From Paenibacillus sp. SY21-1 (lineage in GTDB: Bacteria; Bacillota; Bacilli; Paenibacillales; Paenibacillaceae): a DNA stretch of 58,259 nucleotides. A model generated the notes under the pieces. That model saw only the letters and a program-made list of their open reading frames with translations, was not told the origin of the DNA and did not search any database. The translations under genes and the position numbers were made by a program. Of the stretch, positions 50,963-58,259 are shown in pieces (position 1 is the stretch's first letter; each line of letters opens with the position of its first letter). The stretch lies in assembly GCF_005222705.1 (NCBI RefSeq), contig NZ_STGF01000038.1, positions 1 through 58,259 of the forward strand, in the 5' to 3' direction.

Positions 50963-51003
50963 TATACTTTTTATATTATAATATATAAAAAGTAACTGTG
51001 CCA
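50963..51003 (-). promoter_or_regulatory. 27-bp element, copy 2, in the reductase promoter
   Basis: The element spans 50963-50989. It differs from copy 1 at one base and contains the -10 TATAAT (50975-50980); TTGGCA (50999-51004 region) is a fair -35 with an 18-bp spacer. The element ends one base before the ribosome site, so a bound protein would block the polymerase. Confidence 0.72.
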
Positions 51004-51027
51004 AATGATGATTGCATGAAGAACACA

Positions 51028-51062
51028 AAAAGAGAAGCCTGAAATGATTTCTTCAGACTTCC
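51028..51062 (-). terminator. ctaB terminator
   Basis: A 10-bp stem (51034-51043 and 51052-51061, one mismatch) is followed on the minus strand by TTTTT. It lies between ctaB and the reductase promoter, so ctaB does not read into the reductase. Confidence 0.75.
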
Positions 51063-51156
51063 CTCTGGGCTCATCGTCATTCTACAAGCGATTTTTAACC
51101 GGGCATGCTATCCGACATCTTGTTTGTCTAGCTCACCATCCGTTCAAGCTGTAAGG

Positions 51157-52080
51157 TCATGAGAACAAAGGAGCTCCCAGGGAGTAGCCTACGATCATCA
51201 ACAGCAGCACCGTGATGTGGTTCAACGAAAAGATAAACATCGACCGCGCCCACTTCTCCTCCTGCTTGCGCCGATAGCCATAGACGCTCAAGATCAACCA
51301 TCCCAAGCTCAGAAGCGCATTCGCCACGGCGATAAACGGATTAAATGACCAGAACAAGAAGCCGCACAGGAACAACGCCGCCAAATACACGTTCATTTGC
51401 ACATACGTTCTCCTGATTCCCTTGACGACTGGCAGCATCGGAATGTTAGCCGCCCGATATTCCTCCATACGACGGATTGCAATCGCGTAAAAATGCGGCA
51501 TCTGCCAAATGACCATTAACAGAAACAACGCTATTGCGCCCGGATGCAAAATGTCGGATGAGATCGCCGCCCAACCGATTAGCGGAGGCATCGCACCTGA
51601 CAAGCTCCCCACTTCCGTGTTATAGATTGTTCTGCGCTTCGTCCATACGGTATATGGCACCACATACAGGAACAAGCCCAGGAAGCCGAAATAAGCGGCA
51701 AGAGGAGAAGAAATATACAAGGTGACAAGGCCGCCAACCGCAATCCACATCCCCATGAGCAGCCCGCTCCAGGTGCCGACAATACCGGATACAGTCGGCC
51801 TGTTTTTGGTCCGTTCCATAATGAAGTCGATATCGCGATCGTATAAATTATTAAAAATGCCTGCTGCTCCGATCACCAGGGCAGATCCGATTAAAGCTAG
51901 TACAATGTTGCCTATCTTATCTACAAACGATAAGTCATGAACATACAAAGCCATGCTAAGTCCTGCAATCATCGCAATGAGGTTCGACTTAATAATGCCA
52001 ATCTTTATCGTTTCGAAGAGCACCTTCGTAACCGAGGTCGGAATTCGTTCGATACTATTCGTATTGCCTTGCATCAGCAT
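51157..52080 (-). CDS. ctaB: Protoheme IX farnesyltransferase (heme O synthase)
   Basis: A UbiA-family membrane prenyltransferase that adds farnesyl to heme b, giving heme O for quinol/cytochrome oxidases. The Asp-rich motif NNLYDRDIDFIMERTKNRP binds the prenyl diphosphate; YNTEVGSLSGAMPPLIGW is the second conserved loop. About nine membrane helices, 307 residues. The start is ATG 52080, after GAGGGAGTG. It is alone here, away from ctaCDEF, as often for a second ctaB copy. Confidence 0.92.
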   Translation of the reverse strand: MLMQGNTNSIERIPTSVTKVLFETIKIGIIKSNLIAMIAGLSMALYVHDLSFVDKIGNIVLALIGSALVIGAAGIFNNLYDRDIDFIMERTKNRPTVSGIVGTWSGLLMGMWIAVGGLVTLYISSPLAAYFGFLGLFLYVVPYTVWTKRRTIYNTEVGSLSGAMPPLIGWAAISSDILHPGAIALFLLMVIWQMPHFYAIAIRRMEEYRAANIPMLPVVKGIRRTYVQMNVYLAALFLCGFLFWSFNPFIAVANALLSLGWLILSVYGYRRKQEEKWARSMFIFSLNHITVLLLMIVGYSLGAPLFS

Positions 52081-52324
52081 GACGATAACACTCCCTCTAA
52101 GTGATTTCACACCTATTAGGTTACCATAAAGCGTCATGTATGTGCCGATACTTAACCAACCATCAAAATTCTGTCATAAATCCGTGTCACTTTCATGAAC
52201 AATGCAATATCGTTTGGACAGCATGTCAAAAAGCCCGTTGCCGCTCACAGCTCGATGGATTCTCCGGCTTTTAACGCTTTGGCCGTTCCCTTTTTCAGAA
52301 GCGATACAAAATAATGGGTGAAGC

Positions 52325-52960
52325 TTAAAATTTGCTTGCAGCCAAGCGGGCATTGCCCATAGCTTCCGCCTTGATTTGCGGGGCGCGATCCCCGGCATAA
52401 GACATGCCTTCCACAAACAGGCTTTCGAAATCGGTTACGCCAATAAAGGCCAGCACGGTTTGCAAATGGCGGCTTCCGTTTTCGCGTTCCGCAACTGGGC
52501 CTTCCGAATAAATGCCGCCGCTTGCTTGAATGTGGAACGCCTTTTTGTTGTGCAGCAGGCCAACTGGACCGTTTTCCGTATATTTGAACGTTTTGGCGCG
52601 AACGCAAAATGCGTCGATGTAGGCTTTTACAACCGGAGGATACGAGAAGTTCCACATTGGCGTAACAAACACATATTTGTCCGCAGCCATAAACTCCTCA
52701 AGCAATTGATTCAGCAGCGATATTTTTTCTTGTTGCGGGGCTGTTAATTGGTCAAATGAACCCCCGGCTTGAAGCTGCCCCCAAGCACCCAGCACATCGC
52801 CGTCAATCTGCGGAATTGTCCGATTGTACAGATCAACGTGAACGATTTTGTCCTGTGGGTTAGCGGCTTGATAAGCTTGTACAAATTGCTCGCCAACGCC
52901 AAGGCTGAAGGATGCCTCCGCATTGCCGGGATGTGCAGTAATATAAAGAACAGTCGACAT
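52325..52960 (-). CDS. azoR: FMN-dependent NADH-azoreductase
   Basis: A flavodoxin-fold NADH:quinone/azo-dye oxidoreductase of 211 residues. The N-terminus STVLYITAHPGNAEASFSLG binds FMN phosphate; PMWNFSYPPVVKAYIDAF and ASGGIYSEGP are the FMN and substrate loops. It detoxifies quinones and azo or nitro compounds in the family. ATG 52960 with GAGGAAG 7 bases upstream is favoured over TTG 52966. It lies next to a tautomerase and the XRE-STAND regulator, which suggests an electrophile or quinone response. Confidence 0.93.
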   Translation of the reverse strand: MSTVLYITAHPGNAEASFSLGVGEQFVQAYQAANPQDKIVHVDLYNRTIPQIDGDVLGAWGQLQAGGSFDQLTAPQQEKISLLNQLLEEFMAADKYVFVTPMWNFSYPPVVKAYIDAFCVRAKTFKYTENGPVGLLHNKKAFHIQASGGIYSEGPVAERENGSRHLQTVLAFIGVTDFESLFVEGMSYAGDRAPQIKAEAMGNARLAASKF

Positions 52961-53011
52961 CGTCAAACTTCCTCTCTTTAATGAATAATAGAAGGCCGGT
53001 CGAAAAGCGAT

Positions 53012-53395
53012 TTAGAGTATAAACGGCGCGATTCCGTTGCCGTAGGACCAATTCTCTTTGGTGACCTCGACCAAATTGATAAATACGTCCTCTGTTCGGA
53101 TGCCGCACTTCTGATTCAGCCGCTCAGCCAATACCGCATAAAACGCTTTTTTGATTTCCGGCGATCGGCCGGCATTCAGCGTAATTTGCACGATCAGAAA
53201 ACCTTCGGATCTTTGAATATCCAGACAGTCCGGATCGAAGTCGAAGTTAATCCGATCAAGCTCCTCGATGATAAGGAAGCGGTCGTTGCCGGGGACATGC
53301 AATTGGTCTACAATCGTTTCAGAGACCACATCTTTAATCAGGGACTTCTCCTCTGCAGAACGTCCATGCACCATCGTAATCCGCGTTAAGGGCAT
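53012..53395 (-). CDS. Tautomerase-superfamily protein
   Basis: 127 residues with Pro at position 2 (the catalytic N-terminal proline after Met removal) and the pattern PLTRITMVHGRSAEEK. It matches the larger tautomerase group (4-oxalocrotonate tautomerase/MIF fold, Tautomerase_2 type) with a tandem beta-alpha-beta layout; the second half is RSPEIKKAFYAVLAERL, DVFINLVEV. AAGGAGG lies before the ATG. It faces the XRE-STAND gene across a 133-base gap with an inverted repeat, and azoR follows 51 bases downstream on the same strand, so the two may be one operon. Confidence 0.88.
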   Translation of the reverse strand: MPLTRITMVHGRSAEEKSLIKDVVSETIVDQLHVPGNDRFLIIEELDRINFDFDPDCLDIQRSEGFLIVQITLNAGRSPEIKKAFYAVLAERLNQKCGIRTEDVFINLVEVTKENWSYGNGIAPFIL

Positions 53396-53457
53396 GCTGC
53401 ATTCCTCCTTCTATATTTGGATGGGGTTGATACAACTTATTTTATCTGCTTGAGTCC

Positions 53458-53487
53458 CGAACACGAATGTATGCGAGTTCGTGTTTG
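53458..53487. promoter_or_regulatory. Inverted repeat between the tautomerase and XRE-STAND genes
   Basis: AACACGAA (53460-53467) and TTCGTGTT (53478-53485) form 8-base arms 18 bases apart centre to centre, with a further TTCGTA half-like site at 53488-53493. Spacing of nearly two helical turns suits a dimeric HTH protein. It is a candidate site for the XRE-STAND regulator. Confidence 0.55.
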
Positions 53488-53528
53488 TTCGTATACGGCA
53501 TCATGATTTTGAAAAAACAGGTGATAGA

Positions 53529-56153
53529 ATGGACGAACAGAATAGCTCAAAAGCCTGGCCCCATGATCTGATCTCAAAATTCCGCTCCAGACCCGCCAGG
53601 AACAATCCATCCAAAAAAATGAGACAAGTCGATCTGGCCAAGCTGGTAGGCGTAGACTCCCGCACCGTGCAGCAATGGGAAAACGGGGACCGCATTCCCA
53701 GTCCAGCCAATCTGAAGCGGTTGATCCAGGTATTCCTGTATGAAGGGCATTTTCTGGAAACGAACGGAAAGAGAGAGGCGGAGGAGTTGTGGACTGCGGT
53801 AAAAAAACTATCGGAAGCGCGATCGGCGACAAATCGCGAATTCCCTGCCTTTGACGCCGAATGGTTTGACACCATGGCAGATGTGCCCGCCTTTACAGAT
53901 GAGGATTCCGCCTATTCAGCCAGACCCCCACACACGAATGGGCTACAGACTGCCGCAGCCACGCTGCGATCTGCCCGAGAGCCGTCGCGGAGCTCTGCCA
54001 ATTTCCTTGGCAGAAAAATAGACCATGCTGCAGGTTGGCAGAACTATTTGCCCAAGGAGCGGTCCCGTTTTGTTGGCCGAAGCTCATCCCTGTCCGAATT
54101 AAGGACCGCTTTGACGGGATGCTCTCTCGTATCCATCGTCGGGTCCGGCGGAATTGGAAAAACCGCCTTCGCTATTGAAGCAGCTTCAGAACTGGCGAGC
54201 TCTTATCCGGACGGAATTTGGCTGTTTGAATTCGCCTCCGTCAACGAACCACTTTTTTTGAGCCCGTTTGTTTTATCCGCGCTGGGCATCCAGAATCATT
54301 CCGGGCACCATGACCGTGAAAGCATCCTCCGATTTGTATCCGGAAAAAAAGCGTTGTTTATTTTCGACAACTGCGAGCACGTCGTTGATGAGGCAGCTGA
54401 ATTCGCGGAGTCGCTGCTTCGAAGCGAACCCGCGTTAACGATTCTGACAACCAGCCGGGAGTCCTTGAATATTGACGGCGAATATGTCTTCCGCCTTCCT
54501 CCGCTAACCTACCCGGAGAGTGACGGCATCCAGGCCGATTGTTCCATGAACGAGCTTGAGGCATTTGAAGCCGTACAATTTTTTATGGAAAAAGCGCGCT
54601 CCATGTTTCCCCATTTCCAGCCTTCGCTTCGGGATTTGCAATTGATCGGCGATATTTGCAAAAGGCTGGAGGGCATACCGCTGGCGATTGAATTGGCCGT
54701 AGCCCGAATGAACATTTTGACACTGGAGCAAATCCAGAAACGCCTTGCAAATCTCCTGACGTTTCTGACTTCCGGAAAACGAAATGCCGCGCTCCGGCAG
54801 CAAACGTTAAAATCGGCCATTGATTGGAGCTACGACTTGCTTTCCGGAAAAGAACAGCTGCTGCTGAGAAGGTTGAGCGCTTTTTCCGGAGGATTTACGC
54901 TGGAGGCGGCGGAGGCTGTATGCAGTTGCCCACGAGGAATGCCCAAAAGGCATGATAAAATCGAGACGGATCAATTGCTGGACTTGCTCTCAAGTCTAAC
55001 GAACAAATCTTTAATTTATATCCGCACGAGCGAAGACGGTTTAGCCATGCGTTATTTCCTGCTTGAATCCATAAGGGAATACGGAAGCGAAAAGCTGCAG
55101 GATGAAGCGGTGGCCGAACCCAGAGAGACCCTTTTTAAACGGCATGCACGGTATTACAATACGCTGCTCGTCCATGCCGAAAAAAAATTCAGGACCAGCG
55201 AGCGTGAGGCTTGTCTTCGAGAAATAAGACGGGAATATGCAAACCTTAGCGAGGCGCTGCATTGGGCTTGCCGGCAAACGGAGAATAAAACGATCGGACT
55301 TCATATCGCGTCAAATCTGTACTGGTTTTGGCTGCATGAAAGCAGGCTGAACGATGGGGTCCTCTGGCTTCGTCGTGTCCTGGACGACTGCGGCGGGAGA
55401 CCAAACAGCGAAGCGGCAGCCAAAGCGCTGCACGGGCAAGGCGTCGTTCTGTTCGTCTCGGGCCAGACGGAGGACGCTTGGGATTCCGCAGCGCACAGCA
55501 TTGGACTATCGCGAGAACTGGGCCTTTCCTCGCTGCTTGCATCCTCGCTTCGACTTATGGCCTTTATCCATATTCATCGCGGACAGCTGGGAGAAGCCGA
55601 ACCGCTTGTGAAGGAAAGCGTAGAAATCTCTAGGGGAGTGTTGGACCATTGGAATTTGGCGGGGTCTTTGCATGCCTACGGAAAATTGAAAATTGGACAG
55701 GAACAGTATGAGGAGGCTATATCTCTCCTGCAGGAGAGTGTGCATATTTTTGAATCCATTCAGGATAAGTGGGAATTAAGCGGCCCCTACGAGAGTTTGG
55801 GGTATTCCGCCTTTAAACTTGGGCAAGTGCAGCAATCACTGAAGTATTTCAAACAAAGCGTGGCCATTAGTCAAATTTACAGCGGAACATGGATTTTATC
55901 CCGAGGCATTGAAGGTCTGGCGATTGCGCTTTGTTCCAAACAGTTCTATGCGGACACCGCTATTTTATTAGGAGCTGCCAAGAAATACCGCGAAGCATTT
56001 AGCGAATCGGCAGCCCCCTATTACCCAGCGGAGCATGACCAGGCGCTTCACCTTGTGCGAGCCAGCCTTGGAGATCAGGAACTGAATGATCTATGGAAAC
56101 TGGCACAATCGTTGTCGAAGGAACGTATCGTTGCATTTGCGCTGGAAGTATAG
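53529..56153 (+). CDS. XRE-HTH STAND ATPase regulator with TPR repeats
   Basis: 874 residues from ATG 53529 (ribosome site ACAGGTGAT). Residues 31-72 are an XRE-type HTH (MRQVDLAKLVGVDSRTVQQW). Residues about 175-500 are an NB-ARC/AfsR-like STAND ATPase: entry FVGR, Walker A VGSGGIGKT (204-212), Walker B KKALFIFDNCEH (273-284), sensor LTTSRES (306-312) and GIPLAIELA (382-390). A winged-helix-like segment follows (YDLLSGKEQLLLRRLSAFSGGF), then about six TPR-like repeats (about 600-830). STAND proteins act as ligand-triggered switches that polymerise. A separate output enzyme is absent, so the HTH is the output. Control of the divergent tautomerase-azoR pair is inferred. Confidence 0.88.
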   Translation: MDEQNSSKAWPHDLISKFRSRPARNNPSKKMRQVDLAKLVGVDSRTVQQWENGDRIPSPANLKRLIQVFLYEGHFLETNGKREAEELWTAVKKLSEARSATNREFPAFDAEWFDTMADVPAFTDEDSAYSARPPHTNGLQTAAATLRSAREPSRSSANFLGRKIDHAAGWQNYLPKERSRFVGRSSSLSELRTALTGCSLVSIVGSGGIGKTAFAIEAASELASSYPDGIWLFEFASVNEPLFLSPFVLSALGIQNHSGHHDRESILRFVSGKKALFIFDNCEHVVDEAAEFAESLLRSEPALTILTTSRESLNIDGEYVFRLPPLTYPESDGIQADCSMNELEAFEAVQFFMEKARSMFPHFQPSLRDLQLIGDICKRLEGIPLAIELAVARMNILTLEQIQKRLANLLTFLTSGKRNAALRQQTLKSAIDWSYDLLSGKEQLLLRRLSAFSGGFTLEAAEAVCSCPRGMPKRHDKIETDQLLDLLSSLTNKSLIYIRTSEDGLAMRYFLLESIREYGSEKLQDEAVAEPRETLFKRHARYYNTLLVHAEKKFRTSEREACLREIRREYANLSEALHWACRQTENKTIGLHIASNLYWFWLHESRLNDGVLWLRRVLDDCGGRPNSEAAAKALHGQGVVLFVSGQTEDAWDSAAHSIGLSRELGLSSLLASSLRLMAFIHIHRGQLGEAEPLVKESVEISRGVLDHWNLAGSLHAYGKLKIGQEQYEEAISLLQESVHIFESIQDKWELSGPYESLGYSAFKLGQVQQSLKYFKQSVAISQIYSGTWILSRGIEGLAIALCSKQFYADTAILLGAAKKYREAFSESAAPYYPAEHDQALHLVRASLGDQELNDLWKLAQSLSKERIVAFALEV

Positions 56154-56237
56154 CGGCGTGGCGTAATAGGAGTTGGGAAATTGGCAGCTTGGAATTGCGC
56201 GCTTCTCGGGCATTCCCGTGTTTATGGAAGGCAGTTT

Positions 56238-56267
56238 AAGGGGAACAAATCGGTTTTGTTCCCTTTT
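56238..56267 (+). terminator. Terminator of the XRE-STAND gene
   Basis: A 9-bp stem (56241-56249 and 56255-56263) with a 5-base loop, then TTTT. It lies 85 bases after the stop and converges on the kinase-like gene. Confidence 0.75.
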
Positions 56268-56305
56268 CCTTGAAACCGGATGGTTCCCGGATAACATAAT
56301 GTGTA

Positions 56306-56830
56306 TTAATGCTCAGAACCGCCAAACAAACTTTTCAAAATGGAATCTGCACATTCTTCCGAAGAATGTACATGAGTATTGACAGAGCAGTTGTACTGTA
56401 TATCTTTAGCCATTATTTCATTTTGCCACTCAGATTGATCTTCCGTTCGATCTCCCCGTTCAATGTTTCTTTGGCGACAAACTTCCAACGGGCAAAAAAC
56501 TTCAACCATATAGAAAGGATATCCTGCAAATATGTCCTTAACTTTTTCATAATGCGGTTTTAACTCAGGTCTTTCTACCAAAATGCCATCGATAAGCACA
56601 TTCTTCCCATGGTCAGAAAACAGTTTAGCGGTATGATACATCATAATGATCGCATCACTTAAATATTTCCAATAGTCTTCACGAAGATAATGATCGCCAA
56701 TTGTATTTTCAAAAAGGTCATTTGCAACAACATAAAAAAATTCATCCGATCTCAATTGGATAGCATCTACTATAGAAGTTTTCCCGGCGCTAGTTACACC
56801 GTTTAAAAATACGATCTTACCCTTGTCCAT
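56306..56830 (-). CDS. Chloramphenicol-phosphotransferase-like kinase
   Basis: 174 residues with a P-loop GVTSAGKTS (11-19), NDLFENTIGDHY, ILIDG-like VLIDGILVERPEL and ERGDRTEDQSEWQ as the lid region. This matches the chloramphenicol 3-O-phosphotransferase-like/zeta-toxin P-loop group. Whether it phosphorylates an antibiotic, a nucleotide or another hydroxyl compound cannot be told. Its base composition is clearly more AT-rich than its neighbours, a sign of transfer. AGAGGAA precedes the ATG. It is monocistronic, and no antitoxin partner is adjacent. Confidence 0.82.
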   Translation of the reverse strand: MDKGKIVFLNGVTSAGKTSIVDAIQLRSDEFFYVVANDLFENTIGDHYLREDYWKYLSDAIIMMYHTAKLFSDHGKNVLIDGILVERPELKPHYEKVKDIFAGYPFYMVEVFCPLEVCRQRNIERGDRTEDQSEWQNEIMAKDIQYNCSVNTHVHSSEECADSILKSLFGGSEH

Positions 56831-57068
56831 CTCAACATTCCTCTCGTATTCGTTATCTCAAAAAAAATTACGGCTATTGCCCCTTACAGTATATCACACC
56901 AATCTAGAATCTGGTTTTATAGGGGACTTTTACAATTATGCTAATCTGCCTATTTCAAGCGTTTCAGTTGCACTAAATAATGCCTATAATGCATTTCTAC
57001 CAGCTGCTCCTTCCTCTCCGGCTGCTGCACACTCCCCATTCATATGGGGTATACTCCCAGTATAATAA

Positions 57069-57097
57069 AAGCTGCTGACAAAAGCATGTCAGTAGCG
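57069..57097 (-). terminator. Terminator of the WYL-domain regulator gene
   Basis: A 10-bp stem (57071-57080 and 57087-57096, one mismatch) overlaps the stop codon of the gene and is followed on the minus strand by TTTTATT. Confidence 0.75.
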
Positions 57098-58072
57098 TTT
57101 TATCATTTTTCCAGCCTCTTCCCTAATCCGGCAGCGTAAAGACTCCGGTTCCATAACCTCGACTCCTCCTCCCCAACTAAGGATAAAATGAAGAACTTCC
57201 TCCGGCGTTCGAACACGAAAGTTGATCCAAACACCGTCTAAGCGCTCCTCGACCGCTTCCATATAAAAATTACCGATCTCGACGATTTTATCGGCTATTT
57301 CTGGATTAGCCCGAATCAGCACGCGTTCGTTACGGTCATCTGGAGGACGGTAATCGCTCAAGTTAAAGCCATATGGCATAACAAAGTCCTTATCCAACAC
57401 GACTAGTTCATTCATTCGCGACAAGCGGAAATGCCGAATATCCTGCCGCAGGTCGCACCGTCCGATCAACATCCAATTGCCCTGAACGAGCGCCAGTCCA
57501 TACGGGTCGACCTCACGCATACTCTCCCTATTGCCGTCCAATTCCGGCACCTTTTTTCGGTATAAAAACTTAATTTTTCTCCTCTCCAAAATCGCCCGCC
57601 GCACTTGTCCAAGATAGTCTTTTTCCCTCAAGCCAGTTAGCGGCTCACTAACCTGAAGAAGCTTCATGGTCTCCCGAACGCGTGCCGACTCATCACGCAC
57701 TGGCTCCGGCAAAATAGCTTCAATTTTTCGTCTGGCTGCCTGTGCGACCGTTCCGTAATTACCATCCAGCCTCTGTTCGATAAAATCTGTTCCTATAAGC
57801 AAGGCTACGGTCTCTTCCACCGAAAAACTGACCGGCGGGAGGAAATATCCATCGATCAGGGAATAACCTTGACCGGTAGCTCCCAAGATTGGGACCCCCA
57901 TTTCGCTCAAGGCTTGCATGTCTCGATATATCGTACGTACGCTCGTCTCAAATAAAGAAGCCATATCTTCCGCTCTCAATACTTTGCTTCGTTGTAGCTC
58001 AAGCATTATGGCAAGCTGCCGTTCGGTTTTATTCATTTTCTTATTCCCCGCTGATCCATCATCCAGGTCCAT
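57089..58072 (-). CDS. HTH-WYL-domain transcriptional regulator (YafY-like)
   Basis: 327 residues from the first ATG, or 315 from ATG 58036, where MNKTERQLAIMLELQ gives the family start. The HTH_11 winged helix lies at the N-terminus (EDMASLFETSVRTIYRDMQAL). The WYL domain is at about residues 160-250, with YRKKVPELDG and VDPYGLALVQGNWMLIGRC, and a C-terminal extension (WCX-like) ends the protein. WYL domains bind nucleic acid or nucleotide ligands in several DNA-damage or phage-defence regulators; the role here is unknown. A terminator overlaps its stop. No target gene is obvious nearby. Confidence 0.9.
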   Translation of the reverse strand: MDLDDGSAGNKKMNKTERQLAIMLELQRSKVLRAEDMASLFETSVRTIYRDMQALSEMGVPILGATGQGYSLIDGYFLPPVSFSVEETVALLIGTDFIEQRLDGNYGTVAQAARRKIEAILPEPVRDESARVRETMKLLQVSEPLTGLREKDYLGQVRRAILERRKIKFLYRKKVPELDGNRESMREVDPYGLALVQGNWMLIGRCDLRQDIRHFRLSRMNELVVLDKDFVMPYGFNLSDYRPPDDRNERVLIRANPEIADKIVEIGNFYMEAVEERLDGVWINFRVRTPEEVLHFILSWGGGVEVMEPESLRCRIREEAGKMIKRY

Positions 58073-58259
58073 TTCATTTCATCGATCGTTGGAATCAACG
58101 ACTGTAGTATTTATTTCGGTTATTATTTTCAATTAGTTGAATCACTAGCGTTGCATTAATGTTCTCTGAATCTTCATAATATTCCGCTTTATTAGCATTT
58201 GCCCATAAAAAAATCCTTTACAATGAAATGGAGAGGTAGACCTGTCCATAAATCCATTG

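Noticed and set aside
52174..52655. Minus-strand frames overlapping the end of azoR
   Set aside because: Shadow frames of azoR with unfamiliar composition and no ribosome site.
56823..57065. 80-codon plus-strand frame in the AT-rich gap after the kinase-like gene
   Set aside because: No ribosome site and low-complexity composition. The gap otherwise shows only short hairpins.

Overview
The window looks like chromosomal DNA of a spore-forming Gram-positive bacterium of the Paenibacillus type. The grounds are strong AGGAGG-like ribosome binding sites, frequent TTG and GTG starts, a small acid-soluble spore protein gene (sspI), S-layer-homology surface proteins, a LiaRS/PspA envelope-stress locus and LplB/LplC-type sugar transporters run by a YesMN-type two-component system. 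I see no rRNA, tRNA, CRISPR array, insertion sequence or prophage gene.

Layout. 1-5079: an SDR oxidoreductase with a strong promoter and a palindromic operator, a TrmH-family RNA methyltransferase and KtrA-type protein in one operon, divergent sspI, a stand-alone PhnM-like amidohydrolase, and gbsR. 5361-8398: the opuA glycine-betaine ABC operon, divergent from gbsR. 8578-12789: a LacI-controlled sugar operon (LacI, Gfo/Idh dehydrogenase, ThuA, Gfo/Idh dehydrogenase) whose promoter -10 lies inside a palindromic operator. 12920-17393: murG, prfC, zwf. 17644-20302: a YwmB-like protein and two proteins of unknown function. 20420-23856: an S-layer-anchored metallophosphatase and mobB. 23947-27964: an envelope-stress operon encoding a LiaI/LiaF-like membrane protein, PspA, PspC, PspA, then LiaS and LiaR. 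28224-28829: an NlpC/P60 hydrolase.

28879-37819 is one carbohydrate-uptake system on the minus strand: YesM-type kinase, AraC-type regulator, LplB and LplC permeases, and two paralogous lipoprotein binding proteins. 37932-40795 is a second two-component pair, a 7TM-PAS kinase with a receiver-BTAD regulator. It is divergent from a 1525-residue surface protein (41127-45704) with RCC1 repeats, an Ig-like domain, seven nearly identical 87-residue repeats and three SLH domains. After it come about 240 bases with no convincing gene that look like a structured RNA: an 8-bp closing helix, internal hairpins and an intrinsic terminator.

46154-48049 is a MarR-SDR-acetoacetate-decarboxylase-like operon. 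Then follow murB (apparently CTG-started), a SufR-like cysteine-rich regulator, ferredoxin-NADP reductase and ctaB. The regulator and the reductase share a 26/27-identical promoter element, which suggests a small redox or iron regulon. The right end holds azoR, a tautomerase, a large XRE-STAND-TPR regulator facing the tautomerase across an inverted repeat, a chloramphenicol-phosphotransferase-like kinase and a WYL-domain regulator.

The most novel-looking elements are the candidate RNA at 45784-46022, the shared element at 48976-49002 and 50963-50989, the XRE-STAND/tautomerase/azoreductase neighbourhood, and the higher-order repeat in the giant surface protein. All functional names rest on motif recognition by eye; no database search was run.
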